This document shows, piece by piece, positions 1-10,754 of a stretch of 64,000 bases of DNA (its first letter is position 1; every line of letters begins with the position of its first letter). A model generated the notes under the pieces. It saw only the letters and a program-made list of their open reading frames with translations. It was not told the origin of the DNA and did not search any database. Made by a program: the position numbers and the translations under genes. Source of the DNA: Madurella fahalii. Lineage: Eukaryota > Ascomycota > Sordariomycetes > Sordariales. The DNA lies in assembly GCA_029876055.1 (NCBI GenBank), contig CM056877.1:4898001-4962000 (forward strand). Reading direction: 5' to 3'.

Positions 1-672
1 AAGATGGGGATGGAGGAGAAAAACGCGCTGTCGTCTTGCTTGTGCAGCGCCTCCCTCATGGCGCTGAGGCAAGCCTTGGCCGTGATGATGACGCGCGGAC
101 GGGCATTCTGCAGGATCCACGCAATCTCGTCGCTCGTCAGAGCGGGCGAGACGAGCGTGGCCGTGAGGCCTGAAGCAAATGTTCCCAAGATGATTGGCGC
201 GAAGGGGAGGCAGTTTGGCAGCTGGATCAGCACAATCGGAGCGATCTCGGGCCCTTGGGGACAGGACGGGGTGGGCGGCAGTTTGGTGATCTCCTGCGGG
301 TTCAGGCCTAGGCGCACGAGGCCCACGGCGACTGCCAGCGCATCCTTGGAGATCTGGCCAAAGGTGAGTTGACGGTCTGTGGATTTACGCCCGTGGTTAG
401 CGTCAGGTTTGTGTTACGCGCATGAGTGGAAAGACGAGATATACGGAGGCGTCCAATGGACGGAGGACAACGTCGAACCTGCATGCAGCAGCACAAATGC
501 AATGCAAAGCAGACAGTCACGCAGCAATTTGGAGTCACACACCTGACTTGTTGTCCACAAAAATCGGCCTCGCCGCTTCGATGCTCGGTACAACATGCCC
601 CGGCGGTGTAAAGTCGCTCGCCGTCTGGAATGGCTGGCTGAAGACGAAAGCAAACGCGTTTTGAAGGGGCAT
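1..672 (-). CDS. AMP-dependent acyl-CoA synthetase/ligase, 5' part only
   Basis: N-terminal part of an adenylate-forming (ANL) acyl-CoA or 4-coumarate-CoA-ligase-like enzyme, which would activate a carboxylic acid as acyl-AMP and then as the CoA thioester. Two exons are visible: 672-543 and 377 to the window edge; the intron (542-378) has a GT donor, branch point GCTAAC and an ACAG acceptor and joins FVDNKS to DRQLTFGQI in frame. Downstream come the typical LTFGQ..ALAVAVGL and QLPNCLPFAPIILGTFASG segments of the ANL N-terminal domain. I chose the ATG at 672 (aacATGCC context); an in-frame ATG at 726 is possible. The AMP-binding signature and C-terminal domain lie off the left edge, so substrate class and organelle cannot be judged. 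Confidence 0.8.
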
Positions 673-1866
673 GTTGCCGGGCGGCGACCCGGAGTATGCC
701 GCTGGCCTGTTGTCGCTGGGAGCCATTCCTGGGTGTGCGAAGCCGTCTTGGTATCACGGCCGTCGAGAGCTGGAGAAGCGGCAGAAACTGGCACGCAGCA
801 AAGGTCGGATTTTATGTTACACACCAGCGCCGCCGCCCGGTCGGCTGCCATTGCCCGAAGGCCGGCATGCTGGCTCGGGAATTGCTGACGGGCGGCCAAA
901 GGCTGGGCCCCCGCCGACTTGGCCCTGTCTACAGGGGATCGGCAGTTGGATCCGAGGCTACAGTATTCCAGGGTTTCCCAGGGGTCCCAAGTTGGGGTAA
1001 TTGCTGGGATGGATCGCTAGCCGGATCAGTTTGCAGATGGGAGAGCGGCGCATCCTCAGTGGGGGCCTCCCCAAGAAGAATCCCCCACAAAAGAGCTCGG
1101 GGCATAAGGTATGTTTGCCCTGTGAGGTGGGTGCCAATACCCTCGGAAGACGGGGGACTTGTGCCGTTCATTAGCCTAATTACGATCTAGCCAGACCAGC
1201 CCTGAAATGGGGCTTCACTGTTACTTGTTTGAGGTGTTTCAGCTCACTACTCCGTGCTCGGATGTTCAGTGGCACTTTGAAACATCCGCATTGCGTCCTC
1301 TGTCCACTGCGCGTTGCAGTGCCAGTTAGAACTAGGCTCGAGGGTCGGTATTGGATGGGCGACACAAGCTCATTGCCCTGCAATGGATAGAGGTCAATTA
1401 GCCGTATGGTAGGTAAATACCTTACTCAAGCGTGTATGCCCGGTTTCGATTGCAGTACTCCCAAGTAGAGGAGACTTACAAGTCTGGGCCTCGCAAGGTA
1501 CCATGGCCACTTCTTGTACGACTGTGGCATATCCGAACTGTCTTTGGTTGTGAAACAGACGCTATCTCATTTGCACGGACGTAACGGACCTGATGTATTA
1601 CGCGCGGTTGATACGGACTGTAACGACGCGAGTAATGAAGAACTGCAGTAACTAATACGTTTTCTCTGCTCAATCTGCCTCTTGTGCCCGCGTCTTCGAC
1701 GAACACCAACGCCCACTAAAGAGAGAAGACCGCCGGCCGTTTTGATTATGATTGCAATCTGTTGATTCAGCCAGCCACCCAACGCGACGATGGAGACATC
1801 CAACAACTCCAAACCAACATACCCACCCATGTTGAGCCACTCAGGACCTATAGAAGATCACCGTTC
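673..1866. other. Intergenic, no gene seen
   Basis: Short overlapping frames on both strands with arbitrary composition; none has a recognisable motif or convincing splice structure. Contains the 5' flank of the acyl-CoA ligase and the 3' flank of the helical-domain gene. A hydrophobic 87-residue minus frame (1830-1567) probably lies in the 3' untranslated region of the latter. Confidence 0.5.
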
Positions 1867-2617
1867 CTACTCTCCCATAGCGGCACGCCACTTCTCGATT
1901 CTGTCGCTCGATACTTGGGGTAATCCGAGCCGGTTCGCATCAGCATCATTGAGCTTTATGATATCGGCTGGCCTTCAGTGAGTTGGAAGTCGACACTGAG
2001 ATCAGGGGTCTGCTTACCAGCCTGCACACGCAGGTGATCCTGGAGCCGGGTGAACACGAACGTGTCGACTCCAAACACCTTTCTGATCCTCTCGTTGGCA
2101 TCGACAAGGCGCTGGCGCGACACTTGAAAACCGTCCTGGCTGTTGCCCTGCAAGCCCACATGTGCCGCTGTCATCGAGCTTTCCAGCGTCTTTCTTGCAT
2201 CACGCAGCTGCCCGAGCATGGCCTCGAGGTGGTTGTACTCGTGATCTCGCGGCTGCAGTTCCCGTGGCTCGATTCGGTGGCGACTTTCAGCACTCATGAC
2301 CATCATCGATGCGATCAAGAGCGCGCTCAGCTCCACGATTCCCTGTGCTCTCCGGCCGATTTCTCGTGTCTGGAAGCTATCCACCTCCTTGATAAGATTC
2401 AATGCGTCGATTAGGCAGTTTGCCTCGTCGACAATGCCGCTCAACGGTTCGGTGGCACCACGTATCTCGTCTCGAGCTTCCTTGATGGATTCGAGCTTCA
2501 ACACCGCCTGGTCAACCACGGCGGATATCCCGCCATTAGTCGTAGCCCCAGCAGCCTACACGATGCTCCGTTAGCTCTTGTGCGATCTATTGTCACGTGT
2601 GGGAGTTGGCTTGCCAT
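1867..2617 (-). CDS. Fungal STAND/NLR N-terminal-type helical protein, standalone
   Basis: Predicted 219-residue all-helical protein resembling hypothetical fungal proteins and N-terminal effector-type domains of STAND/NLR receptors. Model: exons 2617-2597, 2555-2018, 1967-1867. Intron 1 (41 nt, short) has branch point GCTAAC and acceptor GTGTAG; intron 2 (50 nt) has donor GTAAGC, branch CTCAC and acceptor CCAG. Splicing intron 2 replaces an early stop by a conserved-looking tail containing IIKLNDADANRLGLP and ending at TAG 1869-1867, which supports the join. Recognisable stretches are SAVVDQAVLKLESIKEARDE near the start and HVGLQGNSQDGFQV later. There is no NB-ARC/NACHT or repeat domain downstream, so it stands alone. 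Family assignment is from memory of similar fungal proteins; function unknown. The first exon is the weakest part. Confidence 0.6.
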
Positions 2618-3859
2618 TCTTGGGGTTGGTGGTGCTAGGTTCCGAGATCAATGACGAACGGGAGGTGGGAAGAGCTTGTTGGTGAAACGCGGTACTGAAA
2701 ACTGGAAAAAGGAACAGGAGACTAAATGTTATTATTCACTGTGAGAGGGCAAGATATCATGCGGTTGTGCGCGTCTGGTGAGTTGCGGCAAGACTTGGCT
2801 CTGCCACGAGCACCCGGGACACGCACTACCTTACTTTCTTTTTTTCGGCCATCTTCCGGGTTTAGTACCCATCCGCTCGGATCAGGCTTGGGATATCGAC
2901 CTGCTCGGGCGGCTCACGTCTCGTCCTGGCCATTGTACGTGGCTCGGTTAGCCGACTCTTAGCAAGGGGTAGCAGGCAACTCTCCAATATGCAACCCGAC
3001 AAAGGATGGGAATTTGACACAGATCTCCAATCTTCGGCCCAACTGCACTCTTCCGTCAGCCCCCGAGACCGGCAGATCTCCGCAGGCCTACAGAGCCAAA
3101 AGCAACCATATCATGGGCCCCTATCAATGCCTGGTCTCGGATGCCTTGCTGCATGGACTGCAGTGAATCTGACGTGGCGTCCTCCCACCCTCTGGGCTCT
3201 GGGTCACCAACCTGACACCGCTCAGACAACCGCGATAGCCTGCCAGAAATCCAGATAGGGAAAGGCCACAGATTCGAGCTGCATTTTGCCATTAATTGAC
3301 GTTATCGGACTACTGACCAGCCAATCCTCCGATCACCCCCCGCCGTATCTTAATGTTTCCGACTTGGCTTTCTCCGTGGTTGCACCGGGCGGCTGGCAAG
3401 CCGATAGCCGCTGCTTGGGTCCCGCTGCCGTTCGCGGGCCAGCTGGATTGCGCACTATCAGATCATGGAGAGCCGGGACAAGCGCTAATACCGCCGGAGC
3501 CGGCACTACTGCCCGTCAGATAGCTCTTGGCACCTCGGGAAGTGTTTGCGGAGCTGGCGTGAGAACAAGCATACCCCCACTCCGAAAGCTTCGTCATGGC
3601 AAAAGGAGTACAATCGTTATGGCTACAATCGTTGTTTTCTACGCAGGCGGTTTCCACATGACCACAAAGTGTTTATCCGCTGCTTCAGACTCACTCAGCT
3701 GCCACGCCAATGAGCTGGGAACAGAGTGGGAGGGTGCAGAGACAGTCGTCCACTGACGGGAACAAAACATTTGCGGCCCACTGAATCTGCAAAACGGGTA
3801 TCAAAGATTCGGAATAGGAATGCCCCTCGTATGTGCCAAAGCGCCGCGTTATGCACGGC
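2618..3859. other. Intergenic, no gene seen
   Basis: Contains the 5' flank of the helical-domain gene and the 3' flank of the glutamine-synthetase-like gene. The longest frame (3286-3756, plus) has low-information composition, no motif and no promoter-like context. Confidence 0.5.
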
Positions 3860-5423
3860 TCAGGCAGTTTCAATATACCTCCTCATTTCCCTAAAGCAGA
3901 AATGTCAGTACGGAGCGCTTAGAGTCTGAGGTGCATAGAAATAGACCTACCAGTCCGTCACAGCCTCATCCCAGAGCCGGGTCTCATGGTCCCTCGTCCC
4001 ACCGTAGTGCTCAACAAAATCATCGCCGAATACTTCCCGCGCAACGCTGTCTACGCTCATAAACCTGTTGTTGGCCTCGCGAAGGTTCTTGGCGAGCCGG
4101 ATCCCCACATCGGTGCTGCCTCCCACATCTTCCCCCTTGCCCAACGGAGGGCATGGAATCTGAAGCCGCTTCTCGACGCCGCGCCAGCCTAGCGCCAAGA
4201 CGGCAGCCAGCACGTAATGGGGGTTTGCGTCAGCCCCCGGAACCCGAATCTCGAAGCGTGTGGCACCCGGCTTGGAGGTAGGAGGCGCTATCAGCCGGAT
4301 CGAAGCCGCCCGGTGTTCCAAGCCCCAAGAGACGGTAACAGGTGCCCAGAAATTCTCAACCAAGCGTTTATAGCTGTTGATGGTGGGTGCCACCATCGGC
4401 ATGACATCTGGCAGACCTTCAAGGATGCCCGCTAAGAAATGCCGGCCAAGGTCGGACAAGGAGGCAACATCAGGATACGGCGGGTCCGGATCTGGTTCGT
4501 CGCGGAAGAGGAGATTCTTGCCGTTCTTGTCTACTAGCGACACGTGCATATGACCACTGTTTCCGGGCAACCCTTGCCTAGGTTTCGCCATAAAACAGGG
4601 CGTAATGCCGTATTTTGTCGCCACAGACTTGACGACGTACTTGAAGAGGCTCGCGCGATCCGCCATCTGCCTGATCTCGCCAAACTCCAGGGCCGCCTCG
4701 TAAACGCCCGGCCCGCTCTCCGTGTGCCAGCCCTCGATATTGCACTTAAAGGCCTCGCATGCGTTGAAGACCTCGTAGTAATATTCCTGATTGAGGACCG
4801 GCCGCGTTAAGCTGTATCCAAACATGCCCTCAGTCAGGGGTGGGAGAGCCTGAGGAGTGTTTTCCTTGAGGAATGCGGCGGCCGACGACGACGAGCTCAC
4901 GGAAGACGCAGACGGGGTTCTGAATTGATAGAACTCGTACTCGGCTGCGCCACGTCTCGTTAGCTACTCGTCAGTGGTCGGGTGGCGGAGAGACGATCGA
5001 CGACTCACCGCCAGCCATTGCTCCCAATCCTTCGGCCTCCAGCTTCGCCAGCTGGGTCGCCAGGAGACCCCTCGGGCAAGGCGGGACCGGCTGCATAGTA
5101 TCCGGGTCGTAGAAGCTGACCAAGAAGAAGGGGCAGTTATTCTCCCAAGGTATGCGCCGGAAGCTGCTCAGATCGGGCACGGCAATGATGTCCCTATACC
5201 CGTTCTCCTTATTACTGACCTTCAGCTCGCGTATGTACGTCATGTCGTGCATATCCCAGCCGAATATCACCGAGCAAAAGCCAAAGCCTTCGGTCGCGAT
5301 CGACAGGAACTTCTTCTTGGAGACGAGCTTGCCGCGGAGGATGCCGTCGACATCGACACCGGCGAGCTTGACCGAGTTGTCATCGGAAAGTAATACTGGA
5401 AGGTCCTCTGCTGTAACTTCCAT
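3860..5423 (-). CDS. Glutamine synthetase-fold ligase (GS-I/FluG-type)
   Basis: 479-residue enzyme of the glutamine synthetase superfamily; such fungal GS-like proteins ligate ammonia or an amine to the gamma-carboxyl of glutamate, ATP-dependently, but the real acceptor is unknown. Exons 5423-5009, 4944-3951, 3890-3860. Intron 1 (64 nt) GTGAGT/CTAAC/GCAG joins AMAG to AEYEFYQF; intron 2 (60 nt, GTAGGT/CTGAC/TTAG) replaces the apparent stop after VTDW by EMRRYIETA, a typical GS C-terminus. N-terminal beta-grasp part has VDVDGILRGK and FGWDMHD; the catalytic domain has the KPRQGLPGNSGHMHVSL ATP/Mg loop and RLIAPPTSKPGATRFEIRVP. Start at 5423 (acaATGG) because the upstream in-frame extension has no ATG. 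Length and motifs are complete, so it is probably active. It could be a gamma-glutamylpolyamine-type synthetase rather than a nitrogen-assimilation GS. Confidence 0.9.
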
Positions 5424-6807
5424 TGTTGCCGTAGAAGTCCGCAAGCCAGGCTCCAGGCATCTGCTGACGAAGAGGTGCGGTGGGGTTGGGCAGTTGGGAG
5501 GATTGTGTCCCAGTCAGAATACACTCGGCCAAAGTTGAATGGCAACACCACAAGTAATGGATGCGAGAAAACGGAACGTAGCACCGAGTGCGCTCCGGAT
5601 GGGACACGGGCAAGAGGCAGCGAAGTTGGGAGACGGTGAATGTAGGTAAGCAGGGAAAGTCGCAAGATGCCCCGTGGAGGCGCAGCGATAACAGCGCGCT
5701 CTACGTAGCCAATCAGCGAGCCCCGGCGAAACGATGACAAGACGAGTAGGATATACCAACTATGTCATGATAATTATTTAACCGTGTCTGCCTGTACTCC
5801 GTCCAACAAAACGCGAGATAGGAAATAGAAAAGGACAAGAGAAAGAAACAATAAAAGTGAAACGAAATGAAGTAAGGAAAGAAGCTCTGGGTCCCGGAGC
5901 AGGACGAAATACTCAAAGGCTTTGATCTGCGGCTCCGTCGCATTCTGGTGCTTGCCCTACAGCTGCTCAAGCGCATGAACCTTTGAGTTACCAGCAGAGG
6001 TTTGTATTGTACAGTACTGTACACCCCGAGTTGATAACGCAGCGCAGGGGCAACTGCGCATCGGATGCAAGTGGCCTAGGGGACAATTGACTGCCCATTT
6101 AAACAAAAAGAAAAAAAAAGGGAAATGAAGAACCACAAAGGAAAGGGTGAAGGGAAAATAAGGAAGGCTTATCAGCTATCACTTCCAGCAAATTGACAAA
6201 TTTTTAACAATTTGTTGCAGTTAGATACGGTCGTATTATCGGAGGACACAGTTCAATTATCCACGGCTGTCAATGAGCGTCATAGCTGTCCAATAAACCC
6301 CCATCCGACGTGATGCGGGGCAAGCCGCTCAGATGGTCGCGGGGTACTGTACTGAGCTGCTCCGATCTGCACACCACCCTTACCCAGGAAACCCGACCCG
6401 AGAGCCTGGAAGACAATGCAGCTTATGTGATTCTCGGCCCAATATCAAGCATTCCTTTCCCAGACTTAATGTGGAGCACGGAACTTGGCTGGGCCGTTGT
6501 CGGATGTGGAGCGGCGCGGGGCGGCAGTGGCGTGTCACGATGGACGGCACTGTGGGACTGATGGATCCTGGACTCTGAAGACTCATGGTTGGACCAACAG
6601 ACTACTGCCTCCGTCGTTCCGCAATGGCGACCTCCGGATTACCCTCCCTGGCTCCCTTACTTCTCCCCTCTCTGCTCTAGGGATCAGTTCTTCTGCTTAT
6701 CTGTCTTATCTCTGCCCCGCCGTTCCCGACGAGATACGAACCCCGACCCCACGCAACACAACGCCAGTCACTCTGACAGTTACATGCTCGACGACAAGTC
6801 CTATACA
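5424..6807. other. Divergent intergenic region
   Basis: Shared upstream region of the GS-like gene (minus) and the dehydrogenase (plus). AT-rich and purine-rich around 5815-5880 and 6100-6230. No coding signal found. Overlapping frames near 6330-6830 look like chance frames in the leader of the dehydrogenase. Confidence 0.5.
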
Positions 6808-7829
6808 ATGTCTTCTGAGGCTCGTGGCCGTCTAGCTGGCAAGAATGCCATCGTGACTGGCGCCGCTGGGTAGGTCTCACCCTTGGATAATCCTTTGACC
6901 ATTGCCATTTCCGATCCCTCCTCCGCCAATTGTCGCGACTGCGAGACCGGATGCTGACGGTCGCAACAGAGGCATCGGTCTCGAGAGCAGTATCCTGTTT
7001 GCCAAGGAGGGCGCCAATGTTCTCATGGCAGACATCTCCGAGGAAGCGCTGGAGCGGGCTCTGGCAAAGGTCAAGCAGTTAGTCCCTCATGCCGGGCGAG
7101 TCGAGACGATAGTAAGCCAGATGCACTCCCATGGCCGAAATCGAGACTCTCGTTTCTAATTTAACCGTCGCCCAGATTTGCGACGTTTCCAATGAAGCCG
7201 CCGTCCAGGCCATGGTCGAGCACGTCGACCCGTGGGGCGGCCTAGACATAATCTTCAACAACGCCGGCATCATGCACGCCCGCGACGACGACGCGCTGAA
7301 CACACCCGAGGAGATCTGGGATCTGACGCACAACATCAATGTCAAGGGCGTCTGGTACGGATGCAAGCACGCCGTGCTCTCGCTGCGCCGCCACGCCAAG
7401 AAGAAGGGCAGCATCATCAACACGGCCTCGGTCGTCGCCCTCGTCGGCTCGGCCACGCCGCAGCTCGCCTACACGGCTAGCAAGGGCGCCGTGCTAGCGC
7501 TGACGCGCGAGCTCGCCATTGTCCACGCCCGGGAAGGGTTCCGCTTCAATAGCCTCTGCCCCGCCCCGCTCAACACGCCGCTGCTGCAGGACTGGCTTGG
7601 CGATGACCAGGCCAAGCGCCACCGCCGCGAGATCCACTTCCCCACGGGGCGGTTCGGCGAGGCTATCGAGCAGGCGCAGGCCGTGTTGTTCTTGGCCAGT
7701 GATGAGAGCAGCTTTGTTAACGGAAGCGATTTTGTGGTGGACGGCGGCATGACCAAGGCATATGTTACCCCTGAAGGTCCCGCCGCACCAGCGCCAATGA
7801 ACAACGCTCTCAAGAATAGCCTAGAGTGA
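6808..7829 (+). CDS. Short-chain dehydrogenase/reductase
   Basis: 285-residue classical SDR, an NAD(P)-dependent alcohol/ketone oxidoreductase. Exons 6808-6869, 6970-7111, 7176-7829; introns of 100 and 64 nt with GTAGGT/ACAG and GTAAGC/CCAG. Splicing rebuilds the cofactor motif TGAAGGIG (residues 17-24), followed by VLMADIS (an acidic residue after beta-2 favours NAD), then CDVSNEAAV, NNAGIM, and the active-site Y167-x3-K171 in AYTASKGA with serines just upstream. The C-terminal part has FVNGSDFVVDGG. Start at 6808 (acaATGTC); an in-frame ATG at 6784 would add eight residues. No targeting signal is seen. Substrate cannot be deduced. It is convergent with the methylisocitrate lyase gene, 211 bp away. 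Confidence 0.92.
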
Positions 7830-8000
7830 TTTGATCGATAGAATGAAGATTGATAGAATGGAATCACATCCATAACAATACTCATAGCAGACTGAAGCTT
7901 CTTCAAACTTGATTGTATTCGACTGCAACGGAAACCACTCGGATAACCCAAAATCGAACGCCTCTCCCATGCAAGCTAAACATGCTAATCACACCCATGC

Positions 8001-8021
8001 TTTTTTTTTTTTTTTTTTTTT
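8001..8021. repeat. Poly(T) tract, 21 nt
   Basis: Uninterrupted T run lying between two convergent genes, 20 bp beyond the methylisocitrate lyase stop codon. Read on the minus strand it is a poly(A) run immediately 3' of that stop. Confidence 0.95.
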
Positions 8022-8040
8022 ACACGTCCCCTGTTTCACC

Positions 8041-9867
8041 TCACAAAAATTGTCCTTCGGTATTCCCCTCGCCCATGCTCTTACTTCCCGAGCTCCCGCT
8101 CTGGATATGGCCCAGGACCGCGTCAACATAGCTCGCGCCGCTCCACTTCTGGTGCGTCAGCACGTCCACGCCGAGCTCCTTCTCCCGCTTCTGCACGAGC
8201 TCCACGTACGCGGCCATGCCGTCCGTCTTGAACCTCTTGGCCAGCTCGTTGCTAATCGCCGCCGTGCTGTGCAGGCCCGCCAGGCTCACGAGCTGCAGCA
8301 CGAACCCTTCCTTGGCGATGTCCCAGATGAAGCTCTTGAGCGTCTCGGGAGTGAAGCCGTGCGCCATCCAGTTGAAGGACGGGGACAGGTTGTAGACGAG
8401 CGCCTTGCCGGGGTAGACGGACCGGATCGCCTTGCCCAGATCAACGCAGACCTGGACGTTCGGGTCGCCCGTTTCCACCCAGAGCAGGTCGGCATAGGGG
8501 GCGAAGGCGAGGGCGCGCTTCGTCGCCGCCGCCATGCCCGAGCGGAAGTGGTAGAAGCCCTCCCGCGTCCGGGGCACGTCCCAGTCCCAGTGGACGGGGC
8601 TGTCCGGGGTGAAGGAATTGGCCAGCTTGCGGCGCGCCGTGATGCCCATGTCGCGATCGGCCGCAACGGCGCGCTGGTATTCCTCAATCTTGGCCTTGTC
8701 AATGCCTTGGGCCTCGAGATGCGCCACCGCAGCCTCGTCGAACGTGACCAGCTTGGTGTTCTTGACCCACTGGGCTTCAAAGGCGTCGATCTCGGAGCCT
8801 GGCGCCCCCTTGGCCTCCATGGCGGCTAGGGTCTCAGCGAGGGACTCGACCGAAGGGTCGCTCACGCCGAGGATGAACTCGTGGTCGCGCACGTCGATCG
8901 ACGACGAGAGCAGCTTGCCGCTCTCCGAGTCGGTGCGCGCAATGACGAGGTTCTCGGTGCCCATGACGTCCCACTGGAAGCGGGCCGCCTTGAGCCGGTT
9001 GATGTGCTCGCCCGTGGGCACAAGCACCTTGCCCGCCAGGTGGCCGCACTTCTTGCCTCCGTGCATCTGGTCCTCGAAGTGCACCGCGGCCGCGCCGTTC
9101 TCGGCGAACAGCTTGGCCAGCTTCATAACCGCCGTCAGGCCGCCGTGGCCCGTGTCGCCGTCAGCGATGATCGGGCGGAGGTAATCGGTGTAAGGCGTCT
9201 TGGCGCGCTCTTCGGGCGTCATTTTGGACCGCAGGAACCAGTGCTTGCGGTCATGCATGCTCTGGGCCTTGAACAGGCGCTGCACCTGGTTCGGCACCGT
9301 GTTGTAGGGGTAGTCGCCAAAGTCGGGCGACACCTCGTTGGTCGTCGTCAGGAGCGACGAGCACGCCCATCCAGAGATGTAGAGCACTTCCTGGTGCGGC
9401 GCCTGCTGCGTCATCTGCACCGGGTCGATGGCGCCCAGGGTGTGTATGGGCTGGCCGGCCGCCTCGCGCTCGCGGATGAGATTCCACAGCTTGCGCGCCA
9501 TGACGGAGCTCGGATACGACTGCTGCAGGGAGCCGCGCTTGCTCACCACGTCGGCGGCTGTCCAGTCCCGCTTGATACCGGCGTACCGCGGCGATGCCCA
9601 CCAGGCCTCGACATCCTTGACCTGCTGCTCGAACAGAGCGTCCTCAGCCGAGCCCACCTTGTTTGCCTCGGGGAGAAGCTGGTATGCGTCGGCCGGGGAC
9701 GTAGACGGGATGGGTGGGTTCACGGGCGGTAGGGAGGCCATTCTGGCTGCTGACGTGGTCGACAGGAGCCGGAGCGAGTTTGCGCGGACCGGGCCGGAGG
9801 GCAGAGCAGACAATGGCCGTACCGATGCGGCCCGCCGGGGGACACGGGGTAGAATCGTGCGCAGCAT
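8041..9867 (-). CDS. mclA: 2-methylisocitrate lyase, mitochondrial
   Basis: 608-residue isocitrate-lyase superfamily enzyme. I assign it to 2-methylisocitrate lyase, which splits 2-methylisocitrate to pyruvate and succinate in the methylcitrate cycle. Single exon. The N-terminus (residues 1-45) is rich in Arg, Ser and Ala and has no acidic residues, a mitochondrial presequence, unlike glyoxylate-cycle lyases; the C-terminus ends QFL with no PTS1 signal. Family motifs: ISGWACSS, IADGDTGHGG, FEDQMHGGKKCGH with the catalytic Cys at residue 274, and NLSPSFNW. Start at 9867 rather than the upstream in-frame codons because it begins the presequence. It is divergent to 2-methylcitrate synthase, which strongly supports the methyl-specific assignment over acuD-type isocitrate lyase; sequence alone cannot fully exclude dual activity. 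Confidence 0.9.
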   Translation of the reverse strand: MLRTILPRVPRRAASVRPLSALPSGPVRANSLRLLSTTSAARMASLPPVNPPIPSTSPADAYQLLPEANKVGSAEDALFEQQVKDVEAWWASPRYAGIKRDWTAADVVSKRGSLQQSYPSSVMARKLWNLIREREAAGQPIHTLGAIDPVQMTQQAPHQEVLYISGWACSSLLTTTNEVSPDFGDYPYNTVPNQVQRLFKAQSMHDRKHWFLRSKMTPEERAKTPYTDYLRPIIADGDTGHGGLTAVMKLAKLFAENGAAAVHFEDQMHGGKKCGHLAGKVLVPTGEHINRLKAARFQWDVMGTENLVIARTDSESGKLLSSSIDVRDHEFILGVSDPSVESLAETLAAMEAKGAPGSEIDAFEAQWVKNTKLVTFDEAAVAHLEAQGIDKAKIEEYQRAVAADRDMGITARRKLANSFTPDSPVHWDWDVPRTREGFYHFRSGMAAATKRALAFAPYADLLWVETGDPNVQVCVDLGKAIRSVYPGKALVYNLSPSFNWMAHGFTPETLKSFIWDIAKEGFVLQLVSLAGLHSTAAISNELAKRFKTDGMAAYVELVQKREKELGVDVLTHQKWSGASYVDAVLGHIQSGSSGSKSMGEGNTEGQFL

Positions 9868-10754
9868 CGGGCGATCGCAGTGGGTATCGCGGTGAGGTTG
9901 TCCTGTTTCCCTGCTTGTGCTGAGCAAGGTGAAAACTGACGTTCCTGGATATATGCACGAATGAACCCTCAAAACATCACCTCGCCTCCTCCAGACTGGT
10001 AATTACTCACGCTGCGACCGGCACCGGCCGTGACAACTGGTTGCTGAGTCAAACCGGCGGCTCATGCGTCTCGGGAGCTCGGGGCAAGGGCACAAAGCAG
10101 TCGCGATTTCGGAGCCAGCAGAGCAGGCTGCTCGGTCAAATCGGTTCGGGGATGGGGAGCTTTCCAGGTTCAGTCAGCGGGGCGAGACCGGACCGCGGAA
10201 AGCCGAGGAAATGACCCCTGCTTCTGATTGGCCAATTGCTGCCCCAGAACCGTTTGTCCGGGGGAGCCACTTCCCCGATGCGGGGCAAGTGACGGCTTTC
10301 CTCGGTTGAAACAGGTTCAGCGTGACGTCGTACATGAAGCTCCAAATTGCGCAGGTGAGGATGCGGTTGCACGTGCAAGAGAACGCTGTAGAAATAACAA
10401 TTTCCAATTCGAAGGAGAAAACCCCTACGGTGATTTTCTCGCCGGAAATGCTCAATCAGCTGTAGCTAAGATCCGCCCAAACCCGTCCTGCCCTTTCAAT
10501 CACAGCCAACAGACGGCGTCCGTCCCACGGCAACGAGCAGGGATCGCCTTGTAACCCCACACTGGCGGTCTCGCTGCCCCCAGCCGCTAACCTACAGGGA
10601 CAAAACTCTCCACATCCCTCGGCTGAGAAATAATTAGGACGCAGCACGCTCAGCTCCCGGACGACTATTTTCTTGTTTCGACGCCATTGGTGTCTTGGGA
10701 AACGCAAAAGGCAAAGGGGTGAAGGAGTAATACCCGGGTCATACACGCACGAAA
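9868..10754. promoter_or_regulatory. Bidirectional promoter of mclA and mcsA
   Basis: The 887 bp between the two divergent start codons. It contains a 10-bp perfect palindrome ATTGGCCAAT at 10227-10236, two head-to-head CCAAT boxes able to bind the fungal CCAAT-binding complex, another ATTGG near 10686-10690, and a CRE-like TGACGTC near 10322-10328. Several GC-rich motifs could fit the loose CreA consensus but are too short to call. Joint regulation of the two methylcitrate-cycle genes by propionate or carbon source is inferred from the arrangement. Confidence 0.65.

Noticed and set aside
3286..3756. 156-codon plus ORF between the helical-domain and GS-like genes
   Set aside because: Low-information sequence without motif or conservation signal.
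8041..9867. Assignment as glyoxylate-cycle isocitrate lyase (acuD)
   Set aside because: The mitochondrial-type presequence, lack of a peroxisomal signal and pairing with methylcitrate synthase favour methylisocitrate lyase.
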